The translations under genes were made by a program, and so were the position numbers. The notes beneath the pieces are model-generated. The model had not been told where the DNA came from, ran no database searches, and was given only the letters and a program-made list of their open reading frames with translations. A stretch of DNA of 34,980 nt from contig JAQCBR010000035.1 of NCBI GenBank assembly GCA_027621295.1, forward strand, positions 1-34,980. The letters run 5' to 3'. Of this stretch, positions 7,495 through 15,180 are shown piece by piece (positions within the stretch are counted from its first letter, which is position 1; the number at the start of each line of letters is the position of its first letter). The stretch comes from Planctomycetota bacterium. Lineage in GTDB: Bacteria > Planctomycetota > UBA1135 > UBA2386.

Positions 7495-8716
7495 ACGAGA
7501 GGTCAGCCGCGTCGGCGGCGAGCGGGACCTGCGGGATCACGTCGCCGTAGCCCTCCGCGTCGAGCCACGCGTAGATCGCGGACATCGGCGTGCACAGCCC
7601 CATGTGGGGGACGACGACGGGATTGCCGCGGCCGTGGGTGTAGATCTTCGAGAACACGCCCAGCAGGCGGCGACCGTCGGCGAGGAAGATCCCGCCGCCC
7701 GAGTTCCCGTAGTAGGTCGGCGCCGAGATCATCCAGTAGTTGGTGCCCTGGATCAGGTTCTCGGTGCTGCTGACGGTGCCCTGCGTCGGGATCGGATCGT
7801 TGCCGAGCGGACAGCCGATCGCGTAGACGTCGTCCCAGACGCGGACCGCGTCGCTCGCCTCGCGGGGCAGGACCTTCGCGACCTGGTCGAACGTCCGGTC
7901 GGTGTCCAGCTCGAGGAGTGCGACGTCGAGCGCGCGTTCGCTCGACACGAGTTCGGCGCGGACCTCGACGCGGCCCTCCGGTGTGTAGACGGTCACCGGA
8001 ATGCCCTCGGCGCGGGCGTTCGGCGTGTCGTTGAGGATGTTCCGGACCACGTGGTAGGCGGTCAGCACGTAGTTGCGCGCAGCTCCGGTTCGCGGGTCGC
8101 GGTCGGAGCGGACCAGGGTCCCGGATCCGACGGTCTCCTGGCCGTTCAGCTGGACGGTGGGTGACAGCAGGTCGCGGGTCAGTTCGGCGGCGTCCGGCCG
8201 TACCCGGCCTGTGAGCCGCGCGAGTTCGGCCTGGGTGTTCTCGGTCGCGCGACGGACGCGCACGCCGTGCCGGTGCAGGTCGTCGCGGTAGAGGTCGACG
8301 AGCTTCTGCGTCCGGCCGACGTCGCGACTCACCTGGTCGCGGAGCGCGGCGGCGTCCTGGCGCGCGAGCTCGAGTTCCTCGCGGAGGAACGAGGCTTCCT
8401 GCACGCCCTGCGATGTCGCATCGAGCCGCGCCTCGAGCGCGGTGAGCCGCTCTTCGAGGAGGCCGATCATCTCGGCCTGCAGATCCTGGAGCCGGGACTC
8501 GGACACCGGAGCGGGCATCGCTGGCCGCTGCTGCGGCGTCTCGGTGCGCGCTGCGAGTTCGAGAACGGTCAGTCGGTCCGCATCGGCCCGGGCGAGACCC
8601 TCGAGCGTCGCGAGGCGTTCGCCGACCCCGCGGAGCCTGCCGTCCGCGTTCCCGATGGCTGTGGCGCTGGCCAGGAGACCCATCCCCACGAGGGCTCCGA
8701 TCGTGCTGCGCTTCAT
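7481..8716 (-). CDS. Coiled-coil trypsin-like serine protease (DegP-type fold)
   Basis: The 411-aa protein starts at ATG 8716 with a short basic head and a hydrophobic stretch (MKRSTIGALVGMGLLASATA), a signal peptide or membrane anchor. Residues about 30-165 are Leu/Glu/Arg-rich heptads (ERLTALEARLD, LREELELARQD), a long coiled coil. Residues about 195-395 are a chymotrypsin-fold protease with an intact triad: His222 in LTAYHVVRN, Asp264 in ALDVALLEL and Ser339 in GNSGGGIF. There is no PDZ domain, unlike DegP/HtrA. It probably cleaves proteins in the periplasm or at the membrane, with the coil serving oligomerisation or substrate capture. It diverges from ribBA. Confidence 0.88.
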   Translation of the reverse strand: MKRSTIGALVGMGLLASATAIGNADGRLRGVGERLATLEGLARADADRLTVLELAARTETPQQRPAMPAPVSESRLQDLQAEMIGLLEERLTALEARLDATSQGVQEASFLREELELARQDAAALRDQVSRDVGRTQKLVDLYRDDLHRHGVRVRRATENTQAELARLTGRVRPDAAELTRDLLSPTVQLNGQETVGSGTLVRSDRDPRTGAARNYVLTAYHVVRNILNDTPNARAEGIPVTVYTPEGRVEVRAELVSSERALDVALLELDTDRTFDQVAKVLPREASDAVRVWDDVYAIGCPLGNDPIPTQGTVSSTENLIQGTNYWMISAPTYYGNSGGGIFLADGRRLLGVFSKIYTHGRGNPVVVPHMGLCTPMSAIYAWLDAEGYGDVIPQVPLAADAADLSSPGR

Positions 8717-8815
8717 CTTCCGGTGCTCGTCTTCGGTGCTGTCCGACGCTGTCCCTGCTGCCTTCGGGGGATCGGCGGTCCGGAGAGGTCGAATTGAGGC
8801 GCGGGAAGCGGTTGC

Positions 8816-8841
8816 CGACGGGCGATCGGGAACGCCCGTTG
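8816..8841. other. 9-bp hairpin in the protease/ribBA divergent region
   Basis: CGACGGGCG (8816-8824) pairs with CGCCCGTTG (8833-8841) around an 8-nt loop, with one G-T pair. It lies in the 261-nt divergent region, upstream of the candidate ribBA promoter, so it may be an operator-like DNA palindrome. The region shows no convincing FMN riboswitch; nothing else there resembles a gene. Confidence 0.35.
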
Positions 8842-8897
8842 CCACCGTCCGGATCGTGGGAACGCGGCGTCCAACCGCGTCGCCACCGCGAACGGCC

Positions 8898-8926
8898 ATG
8901 GCGCTCGCACCCGGGCGAAATACAAT
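8898..8926 (+). promoter_or_regulatory. Candidate ribBA promoter
   Basis: TACAAT at 8921-8926 matches the sigma-70 -10 element at 5/6 positions in a very GC-rich setting. ATGGCG 17 nt upstream matches the -35 at only 3/6. Transcription would start near 8933, giving a leader of about 45 nt. Confidence 0.4.
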
Positions 8927-8977
8927 CCCCGCCCCCCAGATTCGGCCGGTTCCACCGGCTCTGGCCCTGACGACCCC

Positions 8978-10237
8978 ATGGCATTCGCGTCCGTCCCCGA
9001 AGTCCTCGAAGAGCTGAAGCGCGGTCGCCCGATCGTGCTCGTCGACGATCCCGACCGGGAGAACGAGGGCGACCTCTGCTTCGCGGCCGAGTTCGCGTCG
9101 CCGGAGCTCGTCAACCTGATGGCGCGCGACGCGCGCGGCCTGATCTGCCTCGCGCTCGAAGGGGCGATCTGCGATCAGCTGAACCTGACCCCGCAGGCCC
9201 CCGACAACGGTTCGCGATACGGCACGGCGTTCACCGTCAGCATCGAGGCTCGCGAGGGCGTGACCACCGGGATCTCGGCGGCGGACCGCGCGCGGACGAT
9301 CCTGGCGGCGGTCAACCCGAGCGCCCAGCCGCACGACGTCGTGCGGCCGGGACACGTGTTCCCGCTCCGTGCGCGCGACGGCGGCGTGCTGGTCCGGACC
9401 GGGCAGACCGAGGGCATCGTCGACCTGTGCCGCCTCGCCGGCCTCCGTCCAGCCGGCGTGATCTGCGAGATCATGAACGACGACGGGACGATGGCCCGCG
9501 TCCCGCAGCTCGAGCAGTTCGCCGAGAAGCACGGGCTCTTGATCTGCGCGATCGCAGACCTCGTCGAATACCGCCGCCGCCGCGAGCGGATCATCGAGCG
9601 CGTCGCGCACGCGCGGATGCCGACCAAGTTCGGCTACTTCGACAGCTTCACCTACAACTCGAAGGTCGACGGTCGCACCCACGTCGCGCTGACCGTGGGC
9701 ATCCAGCGGCCGGAGGGCACGGGCAACCCGTTCCCGGCGATCGACGAGCCGATCCTGGTCCGCGTCCACTCGCAGTGCCTGACCGGGGACGTGTTCGGAT
9801 CGCTGCGCTGCGACTGTGGGGACCAGCTCCAGCACGCGATGGAGGCCGTCCAGGCCGCCGGCCGCGGCATCGTCCTCTACATCAGCCAGGAGGGCCGCGG
9901 CATCGGCCTCGACCACAAGATGCGCGCCTACGCGCTGCAGGACGAGGGCATGGACACGGTGGAGGCGAACGTCCACCTCGGCTTCAAGCCCGACCAGCGC
10001 GAGTTCGGCACCGGGGCGCAGATCCTGCACGACCTCGGCGCGCGCCATCTCCGGCTCCTGACCAACAACCCGAAGAAGCTGACCTCGCTCCAGGGCTACG
10101 GGCTCGAGGTCGTCGAGCAGGTGTCGCTGCAGATCCCGCCGAATCCGAACAACGAGCGCTACCTCCGGACCAAGCGGGAGAAACTCGGGCACATGCTCAA
10201 CGACGCGGATCGGACGGGCGCCGGCGAGTCGCCGTAA
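8978..10237 (+). CDS. ribBA: Bifunctional DHBP synthase / GTP cyclohydrolase II
   Basis: The 419-aa fusion supplies both precursors of riboflavin: 3,4-dihydroxy-2-butanone 4-phosphate from ribulose 5-phosphate, and the pyrimidine precursor from GTP. Residues 1 to about 200 are DHBP synthase, with [12 protein letters not shown] (acidic metal/substrate loop), RPGHVFPLR and [12 protein letters not shown]. Residues about 205-405 are GTP cyclohydrolase II, with the zinc ligands in [18 protein letters not shown] and the catalytic stretch QEGRGIGL. Where E. coli RibB has GHTEA, this protein has GQTEG; I recall this variant in other RibBA proteins, so it does not prove inactivity. No other rib genes are in the window and there is no recognisable FMN riboswitch. 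The start lacks a Shine-Dalgarno. Confidence 0.96.
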   Translation: MAFASVPEVLEELKRGRPIVLVDDPDRENEGDLCFAAEFASPELVNLMARDARGLICLALEGAICDQLNLTPQAPDNGSRYGTAFTVSIEAREGVTTGISAADRARTILAAVNPSAQPHDVVRPGHVFPLRARDGGVLVRTGQTEGIVDLCRLAGLRPAGVICEIMNDDGTMARVPQLEQFAEKHGLLICAIADLVEYRRRRERIIERVAHARMPTKFGYFDSFTYNSKVDGRTHVALTVGIQRPEGTGNPFPAIDEPILVRVHSQCLTGDVFGSLRCDCGDQLQHAMEAVQAAGRGIVLYISQEGRGIGLDHKMRAYALQDEGMDTVEANVHLGFKPDQREFGTGAQILHDLGARHLRLLTNNPKKLTSLQGYGLEVVEQVSLQIPPNPNNERYLRTKREKLGHMLNDADRTGAGESP

Positions 10238-10244
10238 GCGCCTG

Positions 10245-10262
10245 CCTCGAAGTGATTTGAGG
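10245..10262 (+). terminator. Terminator-like GUGA-tetraloop hairpin after ribBA
   Basis: CCTCGAA (10245-10251), loop GTGA, TTTGAGG (10256-10262) form a 7-bp stem with one G-T pair and a GNRA tetraloop, followed by TCTTCC. It begins 8 nt after the ribBA stop. The A/T pairs make it stand out from the background, but the T-tract is short. Confidence 0.42.
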
Positions 10263-10315
10263 TCTTCCGGGTGCCTGGTTCGGCACGCGGGGTCCGCTCG
10301 GGAATCCCAGAACTC

Positions 10316-10338
10316 GACAGGGGACTGCCCCGACTGTC
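10316..10338 (+). promoter_or_regulatory. Bulged hairpin upstream of ECF sigma gene
   Basis: GACAGGGG (10316-10323), loop ACTG, CCCC (10328-10331), bulge GAC, TGTC (10335-10338). It lies 64 nt upstream of the sigma factor ATG, between the ribBA terminator candidate and the sigma gene. It may be a leader structure or an operator; the promoter itself is not clear. Confidence 0.3.
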
Positions 10339-10365
10339 CGATCCTCGGGAAGGAACCGCCGCGTC

Positions 10366-10384
10366 CGGCCGTCCCAGGCGGCCG
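10366..10384 (+). promoter_or_regulatory. Hairpin just before the ECF sigma start
   Basis: CGGCCG (10366-10371), loop TCCCAGG, CGGCCG (10379-10384). The right arm ends on the G of an in-frame GTG at 10384, so that GTG is a poor start and the ATG at 10402 is preferred. In mRNA the stem would sit about 17 nt before the ATG and could affect initiation. Confidence 0.3.
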
Positions 10385-10401
10385 TGCCCGCACCCCGGAT
10401 C

Positions 10402-11034
10402 ATGCCCGAGACCTCCGAAGCCGCGCTGATCGCCGCGATCCTCGCCGGGAGCGAGTCGGCGTTCGGGGAGCTGATGGACCGCTACGAAGGGCGGATCGTC
10501 CGGCTGCTCCGTCGATTCACGCGGGATGCGAGCGAGGTGGAGGACCTCGCGCAGGAGGTCTTCGTCAAGGTCTTCCGCAAGCTCCACACCTTCCAGCAGG
10601 ACTCCGGTCTCTACACGTGGATCTACCGGATCGCGGTCAACACCGCGAACGACGAGCTGTCGCGGAGCGGCCGACGTCGCCTCCGGCTCGTCGAGGACGA
10701 GGCGACGCTCGACGCGAGTCTGCGGGAGCGGCGTCAGGGTGACGGCGCCGCCGAGCCACTCCTCGACGAGGAGGTCCGGGAGGCGACCAGGGAGGTCCTC
10801 GGCGACCTGCCCGAGAAGTACCGGACGATCCTGGTGCTGCGCGAATACGAGGATCTCGCCTACCACGAGATCGCCGACGTGCTCGGGATCAGCATGGGGA
10901 CCGTCGAGTCCCGGCTGTTCCGGGCGAGGCAGCGGTTCAAGGATGCGCTCGCGCGCCGCTACCCGGAGCTGGTCCCGGGGAGCCGCGACGAGGGGCGGGC
11001 CGGCCGTCGCGGTGCTGCGGAGGGAGAACGATGA
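10402..11034 (+). CDS. ECF-family RNA polymerase sigma factor (RpoE-like)
   Basis: The 210-aa protein starts at ATG 10402; an in-frame GTG 18 nt earlier lies in a hairpin. Residues about 20-88 are sigma region 2, with DLAQEVFVKVFRKLHTF and YTWIYRIAVNTANDEL, which bind core polymerase and melt the -10. Residues about 135-184 are region 4, with LPEKYRTILVLREYEDLAYH and a helix-turn-helix ending GTVESRLFRARQRF that reads the -35. There is no N-terminal domain or C-terminal extension, so this is a minimal ECF sigma. The anti-sigma gene overlaps its stop by 4 nt (ATGA), the usual arrangement for keeping the sigma factor off until a signal arrives. Its targets may include its own operon, including the pilus-like genes downstream. 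Confidence 0.95.
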   Translation: MPETSEAALIAAILAGSESAFGELMDRYEGRIVRLLRRFTRDASEVEDLAQEVFVKVFRKLHTFQQDSGLYTWIYRIAVNTANDELSRSGRRRLRLVEDEATLDASLRERRQGDGAAEPLLDEEVREATREVLGDLPEKYRTILVLREYEDLAYHEIADVLGISMGTVESRLFRARQRFKDALARRYPELVPGSRDEGRAGRRGAAEGER

Positions 11035-11498
11035 ACGACACGGATCGACAGGTCTCTCGCTACGTCGACGGAGAGATGGGCCGTGACGAGGCGGCCGCGT
11101 TCGAGGCACGGCTGCGGGACCGGGCCGATCTGCGGGAGCGGATCGACGAGGTGCGGGGCATGCGCGGGCTGTTCGAGCCCGAACGACGCGCGGCTCGCGC
11201 GGAGTCGCTCCGGCCGTACGAGCCCTCGGCCGGCCTCCGCGCGAAGGTGTTCGCCCAGACGGTCCGGGGTCCGGCTCCCGTGCGTGAGGACGAGGGCCTG
11301 GTCGTCGCGCGTCAGGTGGGACAGCGCGTCCTCTACGCGGCTGCGGCGGTGGTCCTCGCGGTGCTCGCGGGTGCTGCGTGGACGCTCGGCAACGCGACCA
11401 CCGGTGAGCTGGACGCGTCCCCGGCCGAGCTCCGGCAGACGATCGACGAACTGGACGCCCGGATCAGGGCCAGTGCGGAGGCCGCCGAGGGGCGTTGA
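11031..11498 (+). CDS. Membrane anti-sigma factor, no zinc motif
   Basis: The 155-aa protein has an anti-sigma-like N-terminal domain (residues 1-50: VSRYVDGEMGRDEAAAFEAR, then LRERIDEVRGMRGLFEP). This resembles the ASD fold but lacks the HxxxCxxC zinc ligands, and the protein contains no cysteine. One transmembrane helix (about 99-120, LYAAAAVVLAVLAGAAWTLG) is followed by a short extracytoplasmic tail of about 35 residues. The role is inferred mainly from position: it overlaps the sigma gene by ATGA and the Spy-like gene by TTGA, so all three are translated together. It would hold the sigma factor at the membrane until an envelope signal arrives. Confidence 0.82.
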   Translation: MNDTDRQVSRYVDGEMGRDEAAAFEARLRDRADLRERIDEVRGMRGLFEPERRAARAESLRPYEPSAGLRAKVFAQTVRGPAPVREDEGLVVARQVGQRVLYAAAAVVLAVLAGAAWTLGNATTGELDASPAELRQTIDELDARIRASAEAAEGR

Positions 11499-11926
11499 AG
11501 CCGTCGTCGGCAATCCCGCGCTGGATCCTCGCGGCGGCTGCGGCTGGCTTCGTCGCCGGACTCGCGGTCGGCGTCCTGGGCCCTCGCCTCGTCGAGGCGG
11601 CGTCCGGCCCGGCCGAGGACGATCCACACGCCCGCTACGCGGCGGAGCTCGCGCTGCGCTACGACCTCGACGCCGAGCAGGTCCGCCAGGTCCGCCTCGT
11701 CCTCGAAGAGCGCGACCGCACGCATCGCCGCGTGCTGATGGGCGATCCCCTCCGGCTCCCTCCCGCGCTTCGCGATGAAGTCGCTGCCGCGACCCGCAGG
11801 GCGGAGGAACGCATCAAATACGTGTTGACCGACGCGCAGCGCGCGAGATTCTTGCGCGACTCGAAGCCCGCCGCAGGCGCGGGATCGGCCGGGCCCGTCG
11901 GGTCGGCGACCACAGAGGACAGGTGA
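11495..11926 (+). CDS. Spy/CpxP/ZraP-like periplasmic protein
   Basis: The 143-aa protein uses a TTG start that overlaps the anti-sigma stop (TTGA). Residues about 9-30 form a hydrophobic anchor or uncleaved signal. The rest is helical, with two LTxxQ-type motifs, LDAEQ (58-62) and LTDAQRARFL (111-120), arranged as in Spy, CpxP and ZraP. Those proteins sense or buffer misfolded protein or metal in the periplasm and restrain envelope-stress regulators. Position next to an anti-sigma factor suggests it senses the signal for the ECF pathway (inference). The C-terminal 20 residues are low-complexity Gly/Ala/Pro. The PilM-like gene begins 4 nt later. Confidence 0.72.
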   Translation: MKPSSAIPRWILAAAAAGFVAGLAVGVLGPRLVEAASGPAEDDPHARYAAELALRYDLDAEQVRQVRLVLEERDRTHRRVLMGDPLRLPPALRDEVAAATRRAEERIKYVLTDAQRARFLRDSKPAAGAGSAGPVGSATTEDR

Positions 11927-11930
11927 CCCC

Positions 11931-13904
11931 ATGGCCAGAGGCGTAGGTCTCGACGCAGGCGCGTTCGAGGTGAAGGTGGTCGAGCTCGACGGCTCGTTCC
12001 GCAAGCCGAGGCTCACGAAGGTGAGCATCGATCGAGTGGCTGCGGCCACAGCGGCGATGAGCGATGACCAGCGGGCCGCGTTCGAGGCCGAGGCTGCGCT
12101 CCAGGCGCTGAAGGACCAGAAGGTGTCCCGTCAGGGGCTGAACCTCGGGTTCCCGGGGCGCGAGGTCGTCCTCCGCAACCTGCGCATCCCGTTCACCGGT
12201 GACGACGCGATCCGCAAGGTCATCAAGTTCGAGGCCGAGAACGCGATCCACAGCCACAACGTCGACGACATGGTCGTCGACTTCATGACCTACGAGCAGA
12301 CCGATGGTGAATCGTCGGTGCTCGTCGCCGCCGTGCCGAAGAAGGCGCTGGCGCCTCTGCTGAACGCTCTCGAGGGCCATGGCATCGAGCCCGAGCGTGT
12401 CGACCTGGACGCGATGGCGCTGTTCCGGGCCGCCGAGTGGGCGGGCTGCTTCGGCGAGGATGCCGCCGAGGCCGCGGCGATCGCCTCCGAGAGCGGCGAA
12501 CAGGCCGACGCCGTCGCGCCGGTCGGGACCGCGGTCGAGGGAACGAAGGCCAGGATCGTCCTGGACGTCGGAGCTCGTGCGACCCGCGTCCTCGCCGTGA
12601 TCGCGGGGCGCCTCGTCGACGTGCGCGCGCTGCGCCTCGGCGTCGACTCGATCGCCGAAGACGTCGCGGCGCGGGCCGGGGTCGGGCTGGACGTCGCGCG
12701 GGACGCGGTCGAAGAGGGGCTGCGGACCGGCGAGGCGTTCGCCGTGCTCGGCGCGGGCAGTGCCCTCGCGGCTCCTGCTGCCGACGCCGAGAGCAGCGAG
12801 GGCGAAGACGTGGCCGAGGACCAGGTCGTCGTGGTCAGCGACCAGACGATCGGTGCGGACGTGATCGCGGCGGCCCGCGACGCGTTCCTCGCGCGGCTGC
12901 GCCGCGAGCTGATGCGGTTCCTCGCCGGCCTGCCGCGCGTGGCCGCGGTCGAACGACTCTACGTGACCGGCGGCGGCGCCGCGGTTCCGGGCGTCGTCGA
13001 CTGTCTCGCCGACGTGTTCGGCTGCTCGACCCAGCCGCTCGACATCCTGTCGCGCGTGAGCCACGGGCTCGACGCCGACGAGGCGACCCGGATCGGGCCG
13101 CGCATCGCGATCGCGTTCGGCCTCGCGCTGACGATGCTCGGCGGCCGCGGCGGGTTCAACTTCCGGCAGGAGGACCTCGCGTACAAGCGCGGGTTCGACC
13201 GCATCAAGTTCCCGCTGGCGGTCGCTTGCGTGCTCGCCGCGTTCCTGCCGTTCCTCTACGGGCTCCGGCAGCTCAACGAGCTCCGCGACCTCGGCAAGCG
13301 CTACGGGGAGCTCTACCAGGTTGCCGAGGGTGGCCAGGCGCGCCGCGGCGCTTCCGCCGTCCGCGCGACGTTCTGGGGCTACGTCGGCCTGCTGATGAAC
13401 GACGGCCAGCCCAACAGCGTGCTGCGTCCGCTCGGCCCGAAGAACTTCGAGGACCTGACCCGCCAGCTGGTCGACATGGAGACCTTCAGGCGCCTGCCAG
13501 CGATCCGGTCGGCGCTCGAGAAGCACCTCCAGGACCAGCAGGAGCAGACCGGCGTCTTCGAGGACCTGCGTCTGCCCTCCGGCGTCTACGTGCTGTCGTA
13601 CTTCGCGGACGTGGTCCAGCGGATCGAGAAGCAGCTCGGGTCGTTCCTGATCGCCGAGCTCGACCTGAACATGCAGCCGCGCCAGCCGAGCCTGCAGGTG
13701 AAGATCGCGCTGCGCGGCGCCGACTTCCGCAACCGCGTCGCGATGCTGCAGGACGCGATCCGCGCGACGTTCGAGGACCCGAACAGTCCGTTCCAGGCGT
13801 TCGGCCTCGCGGGTGGCGAAGACGTGTTCCGCGAGGGTGACGGCGCGACCGTCACGATGAAGATCGACCTGAAGGAAGAGTTCGAGACGGAGGTGCAGCG
13901 ATGA
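11931..13904 (+). CDS. PilM-PilN fusion (GspL-like) of a type IV pilus/T2SS platform
   Basis: The 657-aa protein follows an AGGACAGGTG Shine-Dalgarno-like stretch. Residues 1 to about 415 have the actin-like ATPase plan of PilM: GLDAGAFEVKVVELDG (phosphate 1), RIVLDVGARATRV near 208 (phosphate 2) and LYVTGGGAAVPG near 343-354 (adenosine). An acidic insert lies at about 280-300. A single transmembrane helix (about 426-444) and a coiled stretch follow. Residues about 520-657 are a periplasmic alpha/beta domain like PilN or the GspL C-terminus. A PilM-PilN fusion is GspL architecture: the cytoplasmic end contacts the secretion/pilus ATPase and the periplasmic end contacts PilO/GspM. That partner is the next gene (ATGA overlap). 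No pilB, pilC or pilQ is in the window. Confidence 0.85.
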   Translation: MARGVGLDAGAFEVKVVELDGSFRKPRLTKVSIDRVAAATAAMSDDQRAAFEAEAALQALKDQKVSRQGLNLGFPGREVVLRNLRIPFTGDDAIRKVIKFEAENAIHSHNVDDMVVDFMTYEQTDGESSVLVAAVPKKALAPLLNALEGHGIEPERVDLDAMALFRAAEWAGCFGEDAAEAAAIASESGEQADAVAPVGTAVEGTKARIVLDVGARATRVLAVIAGRLVDVRALRLGVDSIAEDVAARAGVGLDVARDAVEEGLRTGEAFAVLGAGSALAAPAADAESSEGEDVAEDQVVVVSDQTIGADVIAAARDAFLARLRRELMRFLAGLPRVAAVERLYVTGGGAAVPGVVDCLADVFGCSTQPLDILSRVSHGLDADEATRIGPRIAIAFGLALTMLGGRGGFNFRQEDLAYKRGFDRIKFPLAVACVLAAFLPFLYGLRQLNELRDLGKRYGELYQVAEGGQARRGASAVRATFWGYVGLLMNDGQPNSVLRPLGPKNFEDLTRQLVDMETFRRLPAIRSALEKHLQDQQEQTGVFEDLRLPSGVYVLSYFADVVQRIEKQLGSFLIAELDLNMQPRQPSLQVKIALRGADFRNRVAMLQDAIRATFEDPNSPFQAFGLAGGEDVFREGDGATVTMKIDLKEEFETEVQR

Positions 13905-14491
13905 GCCTGTTCCGCGACATGGACCTCTACAAGGGGATCATCCTCCTCTCGCTGCTGCTGATCCCGGGCGCGCTCGGCTTCGTGTTCTGGGTCCAGGGCG
14001 AGCTGCAGGCTGCGCAGGCGGCGGTGGCCGTCGCGGAGCGGCCGCGCACCGGCGAGATCGAGAAGATCGGTGCGCTGCAGCGGCAGTTCGAGACCGTCGA
14101 CCAGAACGCCGCGTCGGTGCGGACGTCGGGCGGGAGCCCCGCGGTCTACTTCCAGAACCAGATCACGACGTCCTCGAAGGGCACGATCGGCGCCAACGAC
14201 TACGAGGTCTCGCCCGAGAAGACGTCGGCGGTGCCGGGGCGTCGCGATGCCCAGGACCAGCTCGTGTCGATCAACTTCCGCAAGGGCCTCGTGCTGCCGC
14301 GGGCGCTGATCCACGCGCTGGTGTTCAACTGCGAGTCGGCCGGCGTCCAGGTGTGGAAGCTGCGGCGCCTCCGCGTCAGCAACGTCGAGATCGCCAAGCT
14401 GCGCAACCAGGCTCCGCCACAGACCGTCGCGGACGACTGGGAGATCGGGACCCTGGAATTCGCGCGCCGCAAGCCGGCCGCGCAGCGCTGA
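13901..14491 (+). CDS. PilO/GspM-like inner-membrane platform protein
   Basis: The 196-aa protein has a short cytoplasmic head, one transmembrane helix (about residues 12-32, IILLSLLLIPGALGFVFWV) and a periplasmic alpha/beta domain after a helical linker (ELQAAQAAVAVAE). This is the plan of PilO and GspM, which pair with PilN/GspL through ferredoxin-like domains. Sequence motifs are too weak to name it alone; the call rests on topology, size and the 4-nt overlap with the PilM-PilN fusion. Together they would form the inner-membrane alignment subcomplex of a type IV pilus or type II secretion machine. Confidence 0.7.
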   Translation: MSLFRDMDLYKGIILLSLLLIPGALGFVFWVQGELQAAQAAVAVAERPRTGEIEKIGALQRQFETVDQNAASVRTSGGSPAVYFQNQITTSSKGTIGANDYEVSPEKTSAVPGRRDAQDQLVSINFRKGLVLPRALIHALVFNCESAGVQVWKLRRLRVSNVEIAKLRNQAPPQTVADDWEIGTLEFARRKPAAQR

Positions 14492-14497
14492 CGGCGC

Positions 14498-15025
14498 TTG
14501 GCCTGCTCTGCGCACAGGCTGGGATCGAGGTTCGTCCTCGCGGGGGCCCTGCTGATGTTCGTGTCGGCGGGTTCGTGCGCGGGCCTCGTCCAGTACACCG
14601 ACGAACTCCGTGACGAGCGGACGGGGCGCAGCGTCGTCGTCCGTTCGGCAGCGGCCGCCGGCGGAGCGATCGGGCTCGTCGCCGGCATCCCGGTGTCGGT
14701 GGCGGTCGCGCCGGTGACCTACGCCGTCTACCTGACCGAGAAGGTCCGGTCGCCTCTGCGCGCCGACCCGCTGTCGATCATGCTGTTCCCGTCGTTCGTG
14801 CTGTGGCGGGCTTGCTCGCTGATCGCAGCGCCGTTCGACGCGGTCGAGTGGGCGCTGTTCCGTGCGGGGGCCGACGACGTCACGCGGACCGCCGAGGAGC
14901 AGGAGCGGATCGAGCTCGAGCACGACGAGCGGGTGCTGCAGAGCTACCCGGTGGACCCGATCTACCCGACCGAACGGGATCGCCGCCGCGCGGCGCGGAC
15001 CCAGGGCGGGGCATCGGACGGCTGA
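14498..15025 (+). CDS. Small membrane protein or lipoprotein of unknown function
   Basis: I do not recognise this 175-aa protein. The start is uncertain; TTG 14498, 6 nt after the PilO-like stop, gives an N-terminal signal (FVLAGALLMFVSAGSCAG). Its Cys fits a loose lipobox with Ala at -3, so a lipoprotein is possible. A Gly/Ala/Val-rich stretch follows (about 45-80, AAAGGAIGLVAGIPVSVAVA), and a second hydrophobic segment near 95-112. The charged C-terminus (RTAEEQERIELEHDER) looks helical. Position at the end of the sigma/PilMNO operon suggests an envelope role. No catalytic motif is visible. Confidence 0.6.
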   Translation: MACSAHRLGSRFVLAGALLMFVSAGSCAGLVQYTDELRDERTGRSVVVRSAAAAGGAIGLVAGIPVSVAVAPVTYAVYLTEKVRSPLRADPLSIMLFPSFVLWRACSLIAAPFDAVEWALFRAGADDVTRTAEEQERIELEHDERVLQSYPVDPIYPTERDRRRAARTQGGASDG

Positions 15026-15065
15026 CGCGTTGCGGTTCCCCGGCGGTCGACGCCTGGTCGCCCAT

Positions 15066-15083
15066 CGCGTCCTCGCGGACGCG
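15066..15083 (+). terminator. Hairpin between the two + operons
   Basis: CGCGTCC (15066-15072), loop TCGC, GGACGCG (15077-15083): a perfect 7-bp stem with a tetraloop. It lies 40 nt after the stop of the small lipoprotein gene and directly before the -10-like TAGACT. It may end the upstream operon or act as an operator; no T-run follows. Confidence 0.35.
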
Positions 15084-15086
15084 GAC

Positions 15087-15092
15087 TAGACT
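15087..15092 (+). promoter_or_regulatory. -10-like TAGACT before the possible leader peptide
   Basis: TAGACT (4/6 to the -10 consensus) is 10 nt before the ATG at 15103, so a transcript would start at or next to that ATG. No good -35 is seen at 16-18 nt spacing. The spacing resembles that at carB, folC, 33206 and 33123. Confidence 0.35.
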
Positions 15093-15102
15093 CTCGGGCC
15101 CG

Positions 15103-15180
15103 ATGTCCTCGTCCGCGCAGCGTGCTTCGTCCCAGGCGATCTCCCGCGATCCCAGCGGTCTCGTCCGGAGGTGCGCATGA
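15103..15180 (+). CDS. Possible 25-aa leader peptide overlapping the RelE-fusion gene
   Basis: From ATG 15103 an open frame of 25 codons (begins MSSSAQRASSQAISR, ends LVRRCA) stops at TGA 15178-15180, forming an ATGA overlap with the ATG at 15177. All other junctions in this operon use the same 4-nt overlap, and a -10-like TAGACT lies 10 nt before its ATG. It is Ser/Arg-rich with no known motif. Too short for coding statistics; chance is a serious alternative. If real it could couple or attenuate translation of the next gene. Confidence 0.3.
   Translation: MSSSAQRASSQAISRDPSGLVRRCA

Noticed and set aside
8740..8870. Possible FMN riboswitch before ribBA
   Set aside because: Fragments such as GCCGACGG and GTCCGGAT resemble the RFN consensus, but they are about 30 nt apart where less than 10 is expected. 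The conserved GGGGTGAAA...ACCGGCGGT part is missing. They also lie upstream of the likely ribBA promoter.
10384..10401. GTG 10384 as the ECF sigma start
   Set aside because: It overlaps the arm of a hairpin, and the six added residues are not part of the family; ATG 10402 is better.
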